This document shows, piece after piece, positions 9,301-17,856 of a stretch of 64,000 nucleotides of DNA. The position numbers and the translations under genes were made by a program. Origin of the DNA: Prevotellaceae bacterium UBA1746 (lineage in GTDB: Bacteria; Bacteroidota; Bacteroidia; Bacteroidales; Bacteroidaceae); assembly GCA_002314875.1 (NCBI GenBank), contig DCHS01000007.1, positions 106,346 through 170,345 of the forward strand, given 5' to 3'. Below the pieces are notes generated by a model. That model was not told the DNA's origin, made no database searches, and worked only from the letters and a program-made list of their open reading frames with translations. How positions within the stretch are numbered: the first letter of the stretch is position 1; every line of letters starts with the position of its first letter.

Positions 9301-10724
9301 TCATCGGTTACAGCAATGGTGCTGGTACCGAAAATGTAACTAACGGCTGGCTCGTTGGTATTCTCGAAAGAGCAAACAACAAGACTTCTACCGAAGAAGG
9401 CAAGACTGCTTACCTCATCGATGCAACAAACCAGACTATCACAAAGGCTGAAACTGCTTCTGCAGTTGCTCCTTATCACTGCTACATCCTTGCAGACGAA
9501 GTTCTTGACTACGCTACTCTCCTTTTCCCCAGTTGCGACAAGTCTGCTCTCCTTTGTGCCATCGAGGCTGCAACTCCCTACACTACGCTGATTGGTGAGG
9601 GTGTAGGCAAATATGCTGATGCAAACGATCTCCCCGCAAAATTGCAGGAAGCAACTACGCTCAACGAAAGCATTACCGACGACAGTTATCTCCACCAGGC
9701 AGATATTGACGCAAAGACCGCCGCACTCAACAGCGCTCGCAATTCTTTGACCATCAACCAGCCAGTTGTTGGCAAGTACTATCGTATTCGCGAAAACAAG
9801 ACAGAATCTCAATACTATCTCACCTGCCGTAACGATAGTCCTCGCTTGACCAAGTACGGTGTTGCTGATGCCAATAACATCTTCTACCTTGACGAGGGCA
9901 AGACACTCCTTTCTTATAGCAAGGGTTATTATGTTACCGCACAGGATTCGCTTGACACTGTAGGCAATGGTTGTTCTGCTGTCACCCTCAAGGATGTAGA
10001 TGCTGAAGGTGACAAATTTGAGTTCTATAAGACCAATATTGCCGGTAACTACGGTATCAAGGATGCCACGGCTGCCAAATATCTGTATCACTGGGAATGG
10101 AGTGGCAACAACGTCATCGTTCTTGGCAATGATGCAAACGACAGTCGCTGCCAGATGTTACTCGAAGAAGTGACCACACTACCTCGCAGTCTGAACCTCG
10201 TTGGTGATTTCTATTATGGAACCTTCTACGCTCCTGTGGCTGTTAGTTATGGCGAAGGCGTAACCTGCTACACCGCAGAGGTTGTTGACAACTACTTCAA
10301 CCTTACCGCTCTCGAAGGTACTATTCCTGCTAACACTGGTGTTATTGTTAAGGCAAATGCTGCCACTGCCGATTTCACTATTGTAGAATCTGCGGAAGAA
10401 GCTCCCAAACAGGCTCTCACCGGTACTATCAAGACTACGGCAAAGAAGAATGCCACCAATCCTTATGTCTTTGGTGCAAAGAACGGTGCACTCGGTCTCT
10501 ACAAATATAGTGGTGAAAACCTCGCTGGCCACAAGGCTTACTACGATGCTCCCGCCACCGTTTCTGAGTCTAACTTCCGTCTCGACTTCGGTACTGTGAC
10601 CAGCATTGCTGAGGCTATCGAAGCTGCAGAACAGGACAATCTCTACGATCTCAGCGGTCGCCGCATCCAGAAGGCTTCCAACGGCATCTATATTCAAAAT
10701 GGTAAAAAGCACATTGTAAAGTAA
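6318..10724 (+). CDS. Giant secreted multidomain protein with discoidin-like domain
   Basis: A 1468-residue exported protein (signal peptide 1-20, ending SSAKA). Residues about 25-190 look like an F5/8 type C (discoidin) carbohydrate-binding domain: AIDGKADTFFHSDWSG, IEMAQAETVSKISFLPR, YILFVAD. Several modules follow, among them a PS...W..L segment at about 255-420 that is also found in the next gene, and two ricin-like blocks at about 485-640 and 690-860. The C-terminus ends in LYDLSGRRIQ and GIYIQNGKKHIVK, the short tail typical of Prevotella surface proteins and reminiscent of type IX sorting signals. No catalytic motif was seen, so binding of host or dietary glycans is the likely role. 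The M60 gene starts 21 bases downstream, so the two form an operon. Confidence 0.7.
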   Translation: MKKILLFFFALLGIISSAKADEVAIKRDNWKITAYANPSSAIEGEADGRAEAAIDGKADTFFHSDWSGSQLGKGCPQAFQIEMAQAETVSKISFLPRSNGAGAPLSYRIYVSNTSTDLTALTSSTKDAALSAATLKTTLGDPAASGNWADNATLKEATLAANATGKYILFVADNSHGSDAKWLCCAEFNAYKNATAYKVTYEFYVGDEKIGTTTTSVEVGDVYPDITIPSTVICSSDYYELSEKPEGTVNEDKVVTITVTQKTPFTISPSFADANWHTLQFDSNNNYFISYTENAEKIELNRKTTEGTDADLFCFVGNIFEGFRIYNKAAGDGYLLSSSADTDDGNTGGSTYATMVATATAETQAYLWDVTKGTNGFYLGQHNNNGGKNRLNNRGSNLAYWVSGAGTGSDFLAKNAADYSKELSDAISTFESLYGNNPGYYNAEGATPVVEAAKTKTTSTSISEIVAAQNALNTDMANHFILPESNKVYTIVSAYSEFMKRQGAEKAAYDNNGTASWNNLDQADFTMYWYIVPNGKGGYTIQNYNTEKYLTDFNATGETETLWYLSSLGAGEFGICKDSSLSGANFLHAGSHSSGAGVTGNLTNWYSGTGGASAWYIREVSDPNLTAAIAALQNKVTEVNGYVYGDNPGLYPSDKETAVKNATATAQSVLDGGSSVAKTYQDALAAFNAVLEDVTMNPILAGVYRIESCFSEFTKTKGIAVRGTSTYNGSATAPAWKNADAADIYQYWTFTTNDNVNFKVYSKFANKYVAVVDGTIKISEEVSEAANVTFTSLGKGQFNMFFNENTTPIHSNGWNWASSNEDRQENLTYWGGGLNSCSSWRLIPVTEADELAVCDAYIEVVKNAAKIDIIADATVISPTEFAAPAIVNAAIDAIQGTTDGTITEKGAAYEQYGTVISKYLNAINSYGALMSIPYTSVKGWNSIILPVNWSCPDGWYRFSCNTLVVDTNKLAVASSGGTKNTPMLVYDNVGGKYQFIGYSNGAGTENVTNGWLVGILERANNKTSTEEGKTAYLIDATNQTITKAETASAVAPYHCYILADEVLDYATLLFPSCDKSALLCAIEAATPYTTLIGEGVGKYADANDLPAKLQEATTLNESITDDSYLHQADIDAKTAALNSARNSLTINQPVVGKYYRIRENKTESQYYLTCRNDSPRLTKYGVADANNIFYLDEGKTLLSYSKGYYVTAQDSLDTVGNGCSAVTLKDVDAEGDKFEFYKTNIAGNYGIKDATAAKYLYHWEWSGNNVIVLGNDANDSRCQMLLEEVTTLPRSLNLVGDFYYGTFYAPVAVSYGEGVTCYTAEVVDNYFNLTALEGTIPANTGVIVKANAATADFTIVESAEEAPKQALTGTIKTTAKKNATNPYVFGAKNGALGLYKYSGENLAGHKAYYDAPATVSESNFRLDFGTVTSIAEAIEAAEQDNLYDLSGRRIQKASNGIYIQNGKKHIVK

Positions 10725-10745
10725 AAATCTCTAATCTCAAGAAAA

Positions 10746-13700
10746 ATGAAAAAGATTCATCTGATATTAACTATCATGCTGGCTTGGATTGGAGTATCCA
10801 ATGCGCATGCAGACCTGGTGAACGACCACAACATGGTTGACTTCAGCCTCAGCGGCGATCACGCAACTGAACTCGTGGCCGACACCTATTATATTCTTCA
10901 GAACCGTGCTACAAGCAAGTACCTCGTTGATAACAATGGTACTCTTGAATTTACATCAGAAGCTCCCGTTCCTGGCGATACCCAGGACAAAAATGTAAAC
11001 TGTAAGAATTATCTCTTCCAGGCTACAACTGCTACCGGAGGCTTCAACATCACTGGTATCTATGGCGCTTCTCTTCCCAAACTGACGGCTAACCCCATCG
11101 GTGAAGGCGAAGTTGATCAGCAGTTCTCCCAGCATCGCGTATCAGCTGATGCTGCCGTTTATACCGCTGGTAGTTTTGATGCTGCCACAGGCTATCTTCG
11201 TTTGAAGAACAACGACTTGTTCCTTAATTGCGACCTCGTTGGTGCTCAGAGCAAGGACGCTTACACCGCTTGGGCTGTAATTCCTGTGACGGTAACCGAA
11301 ATGATCAGCGTAAATGTAACCTGTAAGTGCGGTACCAACGTCATTCAGGACGGTGCTATTTATGTTCCCCTCGGTTCCTACGATGGTCCTACTTTCAGCA
11401 ACTACACGGTTCAGGAGGCTTCTAAGGGCCAGACTGTTACCCGTACAACTACGGCATTGACTTTCAACTATGACGAAAGCGCCTACACCATTACTTATGT
11501 CTACAAAGGCGAAGACGGCACAGAGTGGTATCGTGAAAGACATGATGGCATGAGACCTGGTGCAAGCTATCCTGAAGCAACTAAGGTCTTCGGTGTAGCA
11601 ACCATTTCTGGCGTTCCTACAGGTACCGTTAGCAAAGCCCGCACCGTTAACCTTGTCTGTACCAGCGACCTTGCTTTTGAATTCTTCCCCTCTTATGAGA
11701 AGATCAGCAAGTGGTACACCATGCGTATCGGCGCAAGCAAAAACTACATCAACTACGATTCAACTAAGGAGTATCTTCCCCTTTCCAGCAGTATCAGTTC
11801 TACCGAGGATAATTCTCTTTACGGTTACATCGGTAATCCCTACATTGGTTTCAAGATTGCCAACAAGGCTGCTGGCAGCAACAAGATTCTCTCTTCTACC
11901 AACCCCTCTACTACAGGTGGTACTGGACAGTATGCTCGTCCTCACTTCATGACCGCTTCTGAAATCGAGGCAGCAGGTACTAACAACTACTGGAGACTTC
12001 AGTCCAGCGGTTCCGGCTACATCGTTGCACGCTACGGTGAAACGGTTTATATGAACAGCCGTGCTGACCACGGTATCAGTGGTGAAAGCGCATCTATCCT
12101 CTCTTTCTGGACTACGGCTAACGATGCAGGTTCTATTATTTACTTTGAATTCCACGATCCTGAACTCGGCGAGAGCACAACGATAACAGAAACTCCTTCA
12201 ACTACCGCCACTATTACCGATGGTAAGGTTTACCGTATTTACAGCAAGGCTTACGCCGGTCGTATGCTCTTCGACAATGGTAGCGCACTTTACACTACCA
12301 CTACCAAGACCGAAAAGGAACTGAATCAGTACTGGCTCGTCCAGACTCGTGGTGATGGTTTTACCTTCCGTAATCTCCGTACCGGAAAGTACATCCAGAG
12401 TCCTACCAGAAGTAATCGCATTGCTACCGGTGACAGCCCTATAACCTTCGGCGTTCAGAAAGACGGTCAGGCTTATGGTATCGGTGTTGAATTCACCAAC
12501 TACTCTTGTATGCATTGCGATGCTTACTACAACCCAGTTGGTTGGACATGGAGTGCTGGTTTCAATGCTTCTGAATGGGTATTCGAAGAAGTAGGCGATG
12601 TTGCAAACGAGTACACCTACACTGAACTTCAGGCTATCGTCAAGGCTTTCGACGGCTACGCTGAAAATATCACAAGTGGTAAGTACTACAAGCTCGTTAA
12701 CTACTCTTATCCCTCACGTCTCCTTACCGAGAACTTCAAGGAAACGACTGCTACTATCAGCGGTCTCTCTACCACCGATGCTAAGGCTGAGGGTAGCCAG
12801 ATCTGGCAGATTACTGATGCTTCTCGCGGTTACTATACTCTCAAGAATGTCATGACAGGCAAGTACATCTATGCTCCTGCAAGTACAAGTTCTGCCTATA
12901 ACACTTCTTCTACCTCCAGCAATTTCTATGTAGCAAGCAGCACTAAGGACAACTACACTGCTCCCGCATTCACCTTCAGTGCAAGTGCTACCAGCAACGC
13001 TCTCGGTATTCACTGTGCATCCAGCCTTGGCTATAAGGTTGTTTCATGGTACAACACCGCTGATGCTAACAAGTGGTACCTCAAGGAAGTTGAACTCACC
13101 GACGAAGATATCGCGAATCTTCAGGACGTTTACAACTCCTACGTTGAGGGTATGACTGACTTCAACAATACAGTGAAGAATGTCAGCACCTATAACACTA
13201 CGCTTCAGGGCTTCTTCAACGACTATGCTTGCACTGAACTCAAGAGCCAGTATCAGTCTATGAACGACGCTGACCTCCGCGCTGCTGCCAACACCCTTCC
13301 CGGTGCTGTTAAGGAAATGATTGTCAGTGTGAAGAACAACACCTGGAGTGCTGATAAGGATGCAACCTACAATCAGTACGAAAAGAACTTCCGTATTGCT
13401 CCTTACGAGGTTTACACCAACTGCAACTGGAATGCAATCACAATGGTAGGTCCTTGGGCTATGCTCTACAACCCCACTGGTATCACCGTTGAAGAAGATC
13501 AGGTTATTCAGGTTTATGTCAGCGCTGATGCTGCTGACAGCGACGCTGAAATTCTCCTCCACATCGTCAGCGACACCAACCGTTATGCTGATCAGACCGA
13601 AACGCTCAAGAAGGGTCTCAACTACATCTACGTTCATGGCGATGGTGAAGTCTTCATTGACTACACCCTCAACAATGCTCCCAACGGTGCTTGGAACGGG

Positions 13701-15269
13701 AAGACCGTAAGTCAGTACCCCAACATCACCGCTCATATCGAAGGTGGTAAGTGTTCTGGTATGTGGGATATGCATCGTGGCATGACCAATGCTGACTGGG
13801 CATGGCTCACTCAGAATATGTTCACTAATGCTCGCCTCCATGCCAAGGGTAACTCTACTCTCCTCAACCTTATCACTGAGTCTGTTCGCAATGCAGACAA
13901 GCCCGTTGAGGTTATGAAGGCTTGGGACTTCATCTTTGAAACTCAGGAAAAGCTCACCGGCTGCCAGCAGTGGATTGAAACCGGTGCTTATAAGCCCATC
14001 ATCAATAGCCGTACCAGCTACCAGGGCAATCCTAACTGGGATGGTGGTCATGGTTGTAACCATCCGGGTATCACCTCTTCTTATATGTTCGGTACCGACG
14101 GTCTCTATAACTGCGGCGAACATGGTGGTACAATGTGGGAAATCGCTCACGAAGAAGGTCACGGCCACCAGAAGCCTTTCATGCTCGCTGGTACTACCGA
14201 ACAGACCAACAACTCTCTCGCAATGTGTGTGAACTTCCTTTGGAACTTTGAAAAGGAAAACTGCATGCCTCTCGAAGACGGTCAGTCCTATGTAAATCGT
14301 AGTTGCCGTCAGGATGGTGTAAAGGGTCTTGCAGAGCGCTTCACAAAGGGTTACTCTTGGATGGACTACGCTGGTCAGCGTGACTGTGGCGATGGCTATA
14401 GCTCTCTCTGGATTGGTAACAAGTGGTTCTTCCAGCTCTGGCTCTACTTCGACTACCTCGGCAACTATCAGCCTAAGGGTGGCAACACTGGTTACAGCTT
14501 CGTTTCTGAACTCTGCAACAAGCTCCGCGCTGACCGCATCCAGTACGGTAGAAGTTGGAATCCCGCTGCTTCAACTGAGGACTTCCTCAAGTTGGCGAAG
14601 TTCGCTTCTGAAGTTGCTCAGGCCGACCTTTCTGAATACTTCGAAGTTTGGGGCTTCTTCAAAGAGAAGACTTACAACGAAAACAGCAACGATACCCGTG
14701 ATAGCAATATCTGGTACATCGGCGACTATGGCGACTACTACCTCCAGACCAGTGCTACTGACGCTGCTAATGTTAAGGCCTACATCAAGAGCCAGGGTGA
14801 TCCTATCAAGAACATCATGTTCATCGAAGACCGTGGCAATGCAGAAGATACATGGTTGACCTATAATAGTTCATCTGGCACCACCAGCACCAGCTTCGGT
14901 GAAACTGGTTGGTATGCAAACTTCATGGACGGTGTTTCAGAGGCTTACGCTATGAACATCAACGGCAATACGGTTTCAATGACTGGCGGCCAGGGTGCTG
15001 TAGGTTTCAAGATTTACGATGAGAGCGGTAACCTCGTTCAGATCTCCAACTTCAACAGTTTCACAGTTTCTAATGAAATCGCTGCAGGTCTTGCAAACGG
15101 CACCTATACCCTCAAGGTGGCAGTAGGTGATGGTTCTGACCTCAATGTTGGTGAAACCTCTGATAACCTCACTATCCGCATTGTCAGCAAGTATGTTAAC
15201 TGGGCCCTCAAGGGTAAAAAGACCAAGGCTCAGGTTGAGGCTGTTGCCGACAAGGTACTCAAGAAGTAA
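10746..15269 (+). CDS. Secreted M60-like (enhancin/mucinase) metallopeptidase
   Basis: A 1507-residue exported protein with a signal peptide ending near SNAHA. The zinc site is HEEGH at residues 1135-1139, with Glu1152 in GTTEQTNNS as the probable third ligand; this HExxH-x12-E arrangement fits the M60 gluzincins, which cut mucin-like O-glycoproteins. Upstream are repeated ricin-like segments (for example WYTMRIGASKNYINY, YTLKNVMTGKYIYAP) related to those of the preceding protein. After the peptidase domain there is an Ig-like C-terminal part. It lacks the SGRR...GIYI tail of its partner. It probably degrades host or plant glycoproteins with the upstream protein as binding partner. Confidence 0.8.
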   Translation: MKKIHLILTIMLAWIGVSNAHADLVNDHNMVDFSLSGDHATELVADTYYILQNRATSKYLVDNNGTLEFTSEAPVPGDTQDKNVNCKNYLFQATTATGGFNITGIYGASLPKLTANPIGEGEVDQQFSQHRVSADAAVYTAGSFDAATGYLRLKNNDLFLNCDLVGAQSKDAYTAWAVIPVTVTEMISVNVTCKCGTNVIQDGAIYVPLGSYDGPTFSNYTVQEASKGQTVTRTTTALTFNYDESAYTITYVYKGEDGTEWYRERHDGMRPGASYPEATKVFGVATISGVPTGTVSKARTVNLVCTSDLAFEFFPSYEKISKWYTMRIGASKNYINYDSTKEYLPLSSSISSTEDNSLYGYIGNPYIGFKIANKAAGSNKILSSTNPSTTGGTGQYARPHFMTASEIEAAGTNNYWRLQSSGSGYIVARYGETVYMNSRADHGISGESASILSFWTTANDAGSIIYFEFHDPELGESTTITETPSTTATITDGKVYRIYSKAYAGRMLFDNGSALYTTTTKTEKELNQYWLVQTRGDGFTFRNLRTGKYIQSPTRSNRIATGDSPITFGVQKDGQAYGIGVEFTNYSCMHCDAYYNPVGWTWSAGFNASEWVFEEVGDVANEYTYTELQAIVKAFDGYAENITSGKYYKLVNYSYPSRLLTENFKETTATISGLSTTDAKAEGSQIWQITDASRGYYTLKNVMTGKYIYAPASTSSAYNTSSTSSNFYVASSTKDNYTAPAFTFSASATSNALGIHCASSLGYKVVSWYNTADANKWYLKEVELTDEDIANLQDVYNSYVEGMTDFNNTVKNVSTYNTTLQGFFNDYACTELKSQYQSMNDADLRAAANTLPGAVKEMIVSVKNNTWSADKDATYNQYEKNFRIAPYEVYTNCNWNAITMVGPWAMLYNPTGITVEEDQVIQVYVSADAADSDAEILLHIVSDTNRYADQTETLKKGLNYIYVHGDGEVFIDYTLNNAPNGAWNGKTVSQYPNITAHIEGGKCSGMWDMHRGMTNADWAWLTQNMFTNARLHAKGNSTLLNLITESVRNADKPVEVMKAWDFIFETQEKLTGCQQWIETGAYKPIINSRTSYQGNPNWDGGHGCNHPGITSSYMFGTDGLYNCGEHGGTMWEIAHEEGHGHQKPFMLAGTTEQTNNSLAMCVNFLWNFEKENCMPLEDGQSYVNRSCRQDGVKGLAERFTKGYSWMDYAGQRDCGDGYSSLWIGNKWFFQLWLYFDYLGNYQPKGGNTGYSFVSELCNKLRADRIQYGRSWNPAASTEDFLKLAKFASEVAQADLSEYFEVWGFFKEKTYNENSNDTRDSNIWYIGDYGDYYLQTSATDAANVKAYIKSQGDPIKNIMFIEDRGNAEDTWLTYNSSSGTTSTSFGETGWYANFMDGVSEAYAMNINGNTVSMTGGQGAVGFKIYDESGNLVQISNFNSFTVSNEIAAGLANGTYTLKVAVGDGSDLNVGETSDNLTIRIVSKYVNWALKGKKTKAQVEAVADKVLKK

Positions 15270-15302
15270 TACGATCATTCCTATTATTATATAGGATATA
15301 TT

Positions 15303-15337
15303 AAGACCTTGACAACTTTCGCTGTCAAGGTCTTTTT
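15303..15337 (+). terminator. Terminator after the M60 gene
   Basis: A 12-bp stem (15303-15314 with 15323-15334), an 8-base loop, and a T tract running to 15337. Confidence 0.88.
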
Positions 15338-15472
15338 GTGCCTTCTCGGCTCCTTCGAAAAAAAATAAAAAAAAATTTGCTTTTCTTGTGGTTTTTTCGT
15401 TCCTTCGTTTGTCTAATGGGTGTAAACCTTCAAAAAAGGAAGAAGAAAACGAAAATCAAAAATACAATTACC

Positions 15473-15946
15473 ATGGAAATTAACGATCATGAATTCGCAA
15501 AACTTGTGCGGAAGTACCAGTCCACCATCTCCTCGGTCTGCTTTATGTACGCCTCCGATAAAGAAGAAGTGGACTCTCTCGTACAAGAGGCGCTGATAAG
15601 AATCTGGCAAGGTCTTCCCAAATTCAATGGTGACAGTGACCTCAAAACCTGGATCTGGCGCGTTACCATTAACTCATGCCTCAATGTCATTGCAAAGGAG
15701 AAACGAGAAAAGGAAAAGGAAAAAGATTTCGGCGATATGCTCGACACTTCCTCTCCTGAAGATTCCCAGCAAATGGAAGTTCTCCACAATCGCATCCGCC
15801 AACTTAAACCTTTCGATCGCGCCATCATTCTTCTCTGGCTGGAAGATATGAGTTACGATGAAATCGGCCAGATTGTTGGTATCTCCGTAAAAAATGTTTC
15901 CATGCGATTGGTTCGCATCAGGGAACAGCTCAAAAAGATGAACTAA
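15473..15946 (+). CDS. ECF-type RNA polymerase sigma factor
   Basis: A 157-residue sigma-70 family protein. Region 2 is seen in FAKLVRKYQ...VDSLVQEALIRIWQGL and LKTWIWRVTINSCLN; region 4 is RAIILLWLEDMSYDEIGQIVGIS followed by VSMRLVRIREQL, a helix-turn-helix for the -35 element. The longest frame begins earlier, but the ATG at 15473 gives the normal ECF length and places the upstream A/T-rich stretch outside the gene. No FecR-type anti-sigma gene follows. The next gene is a four-TM protein that could fill that role. Confidence 0.88.
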   Translation: MEINDHEFAKLVRKYQSTISSVCFMYASDKEEVDSLVQEALIRIWQGLPKFNGDSDLKTWIWRVTINSCLNVIAKEKREKEKEKDFGDMLDTSSPEDSQQMEVLHNRIRQLKPFDRAIILLWLEDMSYDEIGQIVGISVKNVSMRLVRIREQLKKMN

Positions 15947-15955
15947 ATATCAAGG

Positions 15956-16013
15956 CACAGCGCCAGCCTAATTCTTAATCCACAATTATCACAGCGCCAG
16001 CCTAATTCATAAT
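15956..16013. repeat. 24-bp direct repeat between sigma gene and membrane gene
   Basis: Two copies of a 24-base unit beginning CACAGCGCCAGCC at 15956-15979 and 15990-16013, differing at one base and 34 bases apart start to start. The second copy ends just before the start of the membrane protein gene, so it could bind a regulator or simply be a duplicated spacer. Confidence 0.75.
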
Positions 16014-16032
16014 TCTTAATTAAAAAAATATT

Positions 16033-16635
16033 ATGTCAAGCTTTATAACCATGACTGACGACCTCTCAATGATGAAGTCTCAGATGCGTACCCTCCTCAA
16101 CCACTTCGATAATCAGGAAATCATCACCGAAAAGATGATCCGCAACGCTTGCCGCACCCAGAGCAAGGAATATCTGCCCAGCAAACTTCAGGTTATCCTC
16201 GGCCTCATCGTCAGTGGTCTTTTTGTTCCCGGATTCTTCTGGTTCCAGAACATCCAAAGTCAAACCTTTTCTACCCTCTTCTGCGTCTTCATAACGCTGG
16301 CTTGCTGGTATTCTCTCTTCCGTTACTACCAGGTAAAGACCTTACAGTTGCCCCATATTTTCGATGACGGCAGTATCCTCGACATCAACGAAAGTCTCCT
16401 GAAATGGAAGAAACTCAATATCCGTCACCAGTTTGTTACCAGCATTCTGTTAGTTGTTTGGGTTGGCTGGTTCTGCAAAGAACAGTTCGATAGCATCTTC
16501 AACTCTCTCGACAGCATCATCGGCATCATCATGATCTTCGGATTTGTTGCTGCTTTCCTCACCACCCATTTCGTTAAGGTTAATCATTTCACCAGTTCCA
16601 TGCTCGAGGATATCAAAGAGCTCAGAGAAGAGTGA
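16033..16635 (+). CDS. Small four-TM membrane protein next to the ECF sigma gene
   Basis: A 200-residue protein with a polar N-terminal segment of about 50 residues (SMMKSQMRTLLNHFDNQEII) and about four hydrophobic spans (near 53-72, 78-97, 137-154 and 163-182). I do not recognise a family. Its place 86 bases after an ECF sigma factor, with no other gene between, makes a membrane-bound regulator or anti-sigma factor plausible; that is inference from context. An internal ATG at 16051 is an alternative start. Confidence 0.6.
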   Translation: MSSFITMTDDLSMMKSQMRTLLNHFDNQEIITEKMIRNACRTQSKEYLPSKLQVILGLIVSGLFVPGFFWFQNIQSQTFSTLFCVFITLACWYSLFRYYQVKTLQLPHIFDDGSILDINESLLKWKKLNIRHQFVTSILLVVWVGWFCKEQFDSIFNSLDSIIGIIMIFGFVAAFLTTHFVKVNHFTSSMLEDIKELREE

Positions 16636-16645
16636 AAAGTTAAAA

Positions 16646-16794
16646 GCGTCTGGAAGACGCCACTAGCGCCTTAGGCGCGGTCTATCGCTCGGCATCTCCG
16701 TAGGAGTGACGCTTGCCAGAGCAAGAACCGGGTACACCAAAGGTGTGCTCGGTTTTATGTATTGAGAGGACTCCGTGTCTGGAAGACACTACAC
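16646..16794. repeat. Composite hairpin element, left flank of the GTPase/SEDS/PBP cluster
   Basis: A chain of short hairpins: GCGTCT-GGA-AGACGC at 16646-16660, GCGCC-TTA-GGCGC at 16666-16678, CTCC-GTA-GGAG at 16696-16706, CTTGC-CAGA-GCAAG at 16712-16725, ACACC-AAA-GGTGT at 16734-16746, and GTGTCT-GGA-AGACAC at 16775-16789, followed by TACAC. The same order of landmarks (first hairpin, ACTAGC hairpin, TCTAT, long stem, last hairpin, CTACAC) recurs at 31655-31776. The rest of the 16636-16989 gap holds the cluster promoter. Confidence 0.75.
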
Positions 16795-16874
16795 CACTGG
16801 GATGGCTCATTTCATAATTCTCGCCCCAGATTTTTCTTAATTTTTATTTAAACTATAAAGTTTATACACGCGCA

Positions 16875-16906
16875 TTTGCAAACTTTTGAAAAAAATACTA
16901 TATTTG
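16875..16906 (+). promoter_or_regulatory. Promoter of the GTPase/SEDS/PBP-like cluster
   Basis: TTTG at 16875-16878 and TATATTTG at 16899-16906, 20-base spacer, 83 bases before the first ATG of the cluster. No equally good promoter was seen between the seven following genes, whose gaps are 3 to 50 bases or overlaps, so this may drive all of them. Confidence 0.65.
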
Positions 16907-16989
16907 CACGCAGATAATAGAAACATCGCTTTATTGTACTCTTTCCATAATAAGCATTGCCAAAAGAGGCATTACCGTTCTATTTTTTC

Positions 16990-17853
16990 ATGAAACAAAA
17001 CAACCTGTCAGGACAAAACAACCATTTCTGGGGACTCGCCTTCGTTATTTCAGCGGTGGCGCTGGTGCTCTTTGCCTATCTGGCTTACATTGGTCTGGAC
17101 TTCTTGCTGGAAGGCAACTACCTTTTGGCAATTGCTATATCGGCGGTTTCGACGATCGTCGCAATCTATTGTCTGATCACCATGTGCGCCAGCAAAGCCT
17201 CTCGTAATAAACGCGAAGGGTTACCGAGGGAAATCGTATCGCTGGCGGTATGCCTTTTGATTATGGCGTTGGGAAGTATCCCTTTCATGAAGTTTCTTTA
17301 TATTTATGAACACCGCGCTGTTTTGAAAGAAAGCGTAGCGAATATTGTTACCTCTGCCTGTGAACTGGATTCTGCCTATATCGCCTATACCGACCAGCGT
17401 CTGGCCGATTTCAACAAGTTTGCAAAAAGCCGTTATGGAAGTCCAAAACTCGTTCATCAGAGTCTCGAGCGACGATTAGTACCGGAGAATATTGAAAAGA
17501 TTTCCAAAGAACGTAAGGAGTGGCTGGAAACTTTCCCAACACCCAGTTTAAAGAATCCCATGACACCGACAAACATCCATGCTTTGCTGAGTTCTGCAGA
17601 AAAATGGATGAATGAATACCACGAACGTTCGGCTTTGATTTATCATGGTGAAAAGACCGGCGACGGCGAACCTTATCAGGGATTTGTTCACGAAAAGACA
17701 GCTTCCGAAATCGAAAATTGGCGCCAGCAGTTCTGCGAGATCAATGCCCCCGATTCACGTGCCATCCTCACCTCCACCTTTGTCTTTATTCTCATTTTCC
17801 TTTCTTATTTCCATACTCGTCGTTCCAAGAACCGCTACGAGGGAACCCATTAA
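16990..17853 (+). CDS. Membrane protein, first gene of the cluster
   Basis: A 287-residue protein with two hydrophobic spans near residues 12-37 and 42-65, a third at about 80-105, a soluble region of about 150 residues (106-255) rich in charged residues, and a C-terminal span (VFILIFLSYF) before a basic tail. I do not recognise a family. The ATG at 16990 is chosen over an upstream TTG because the extension is non-conserved-looking and short. The next gene starts 3 bases after its stop, so the two are translationally linked and probably partners. Confidence 0.6.
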   Translation: MKQNNLSGQNNHFWGLAFVISAVALVLFAYLAYIGLDFLLEGNYLLAIAISAVSTIVAIYCLITMCASKASRNKREGLPREIVSLAVCLLIMALGSIPFMKFLYIYEHRAVLKESVANIVTSACELDSAYIAYTDQRLADFNKFAKSRYGSPKLVHQSLERRLVPENIEKISKERKEWLETFPTPSLKNPMTPTNIHALLSSAEKWMNEYHERSALIYHGEKTGDGEPYQGFVHEKTASEIENWRQQFCEINAPDSRAILTSTFVFILIFLSYFHTRRSKNRYEGTH

Positions 17854-17856
17854 ACC

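Noticed and set aside
8829..10091. Minus-strand frame of 420 codons, and a similar one at 13044-14168
   Set aside because: Both are shadows of the giant secreted protein genes, produced by biased codon use, and lack any motif.
16646..16794. CRISPR array or insertion sequence end
   Set aside because: There are no regular spacers and no transposase gene; the structure is a chain of small hairpins with differing stems.
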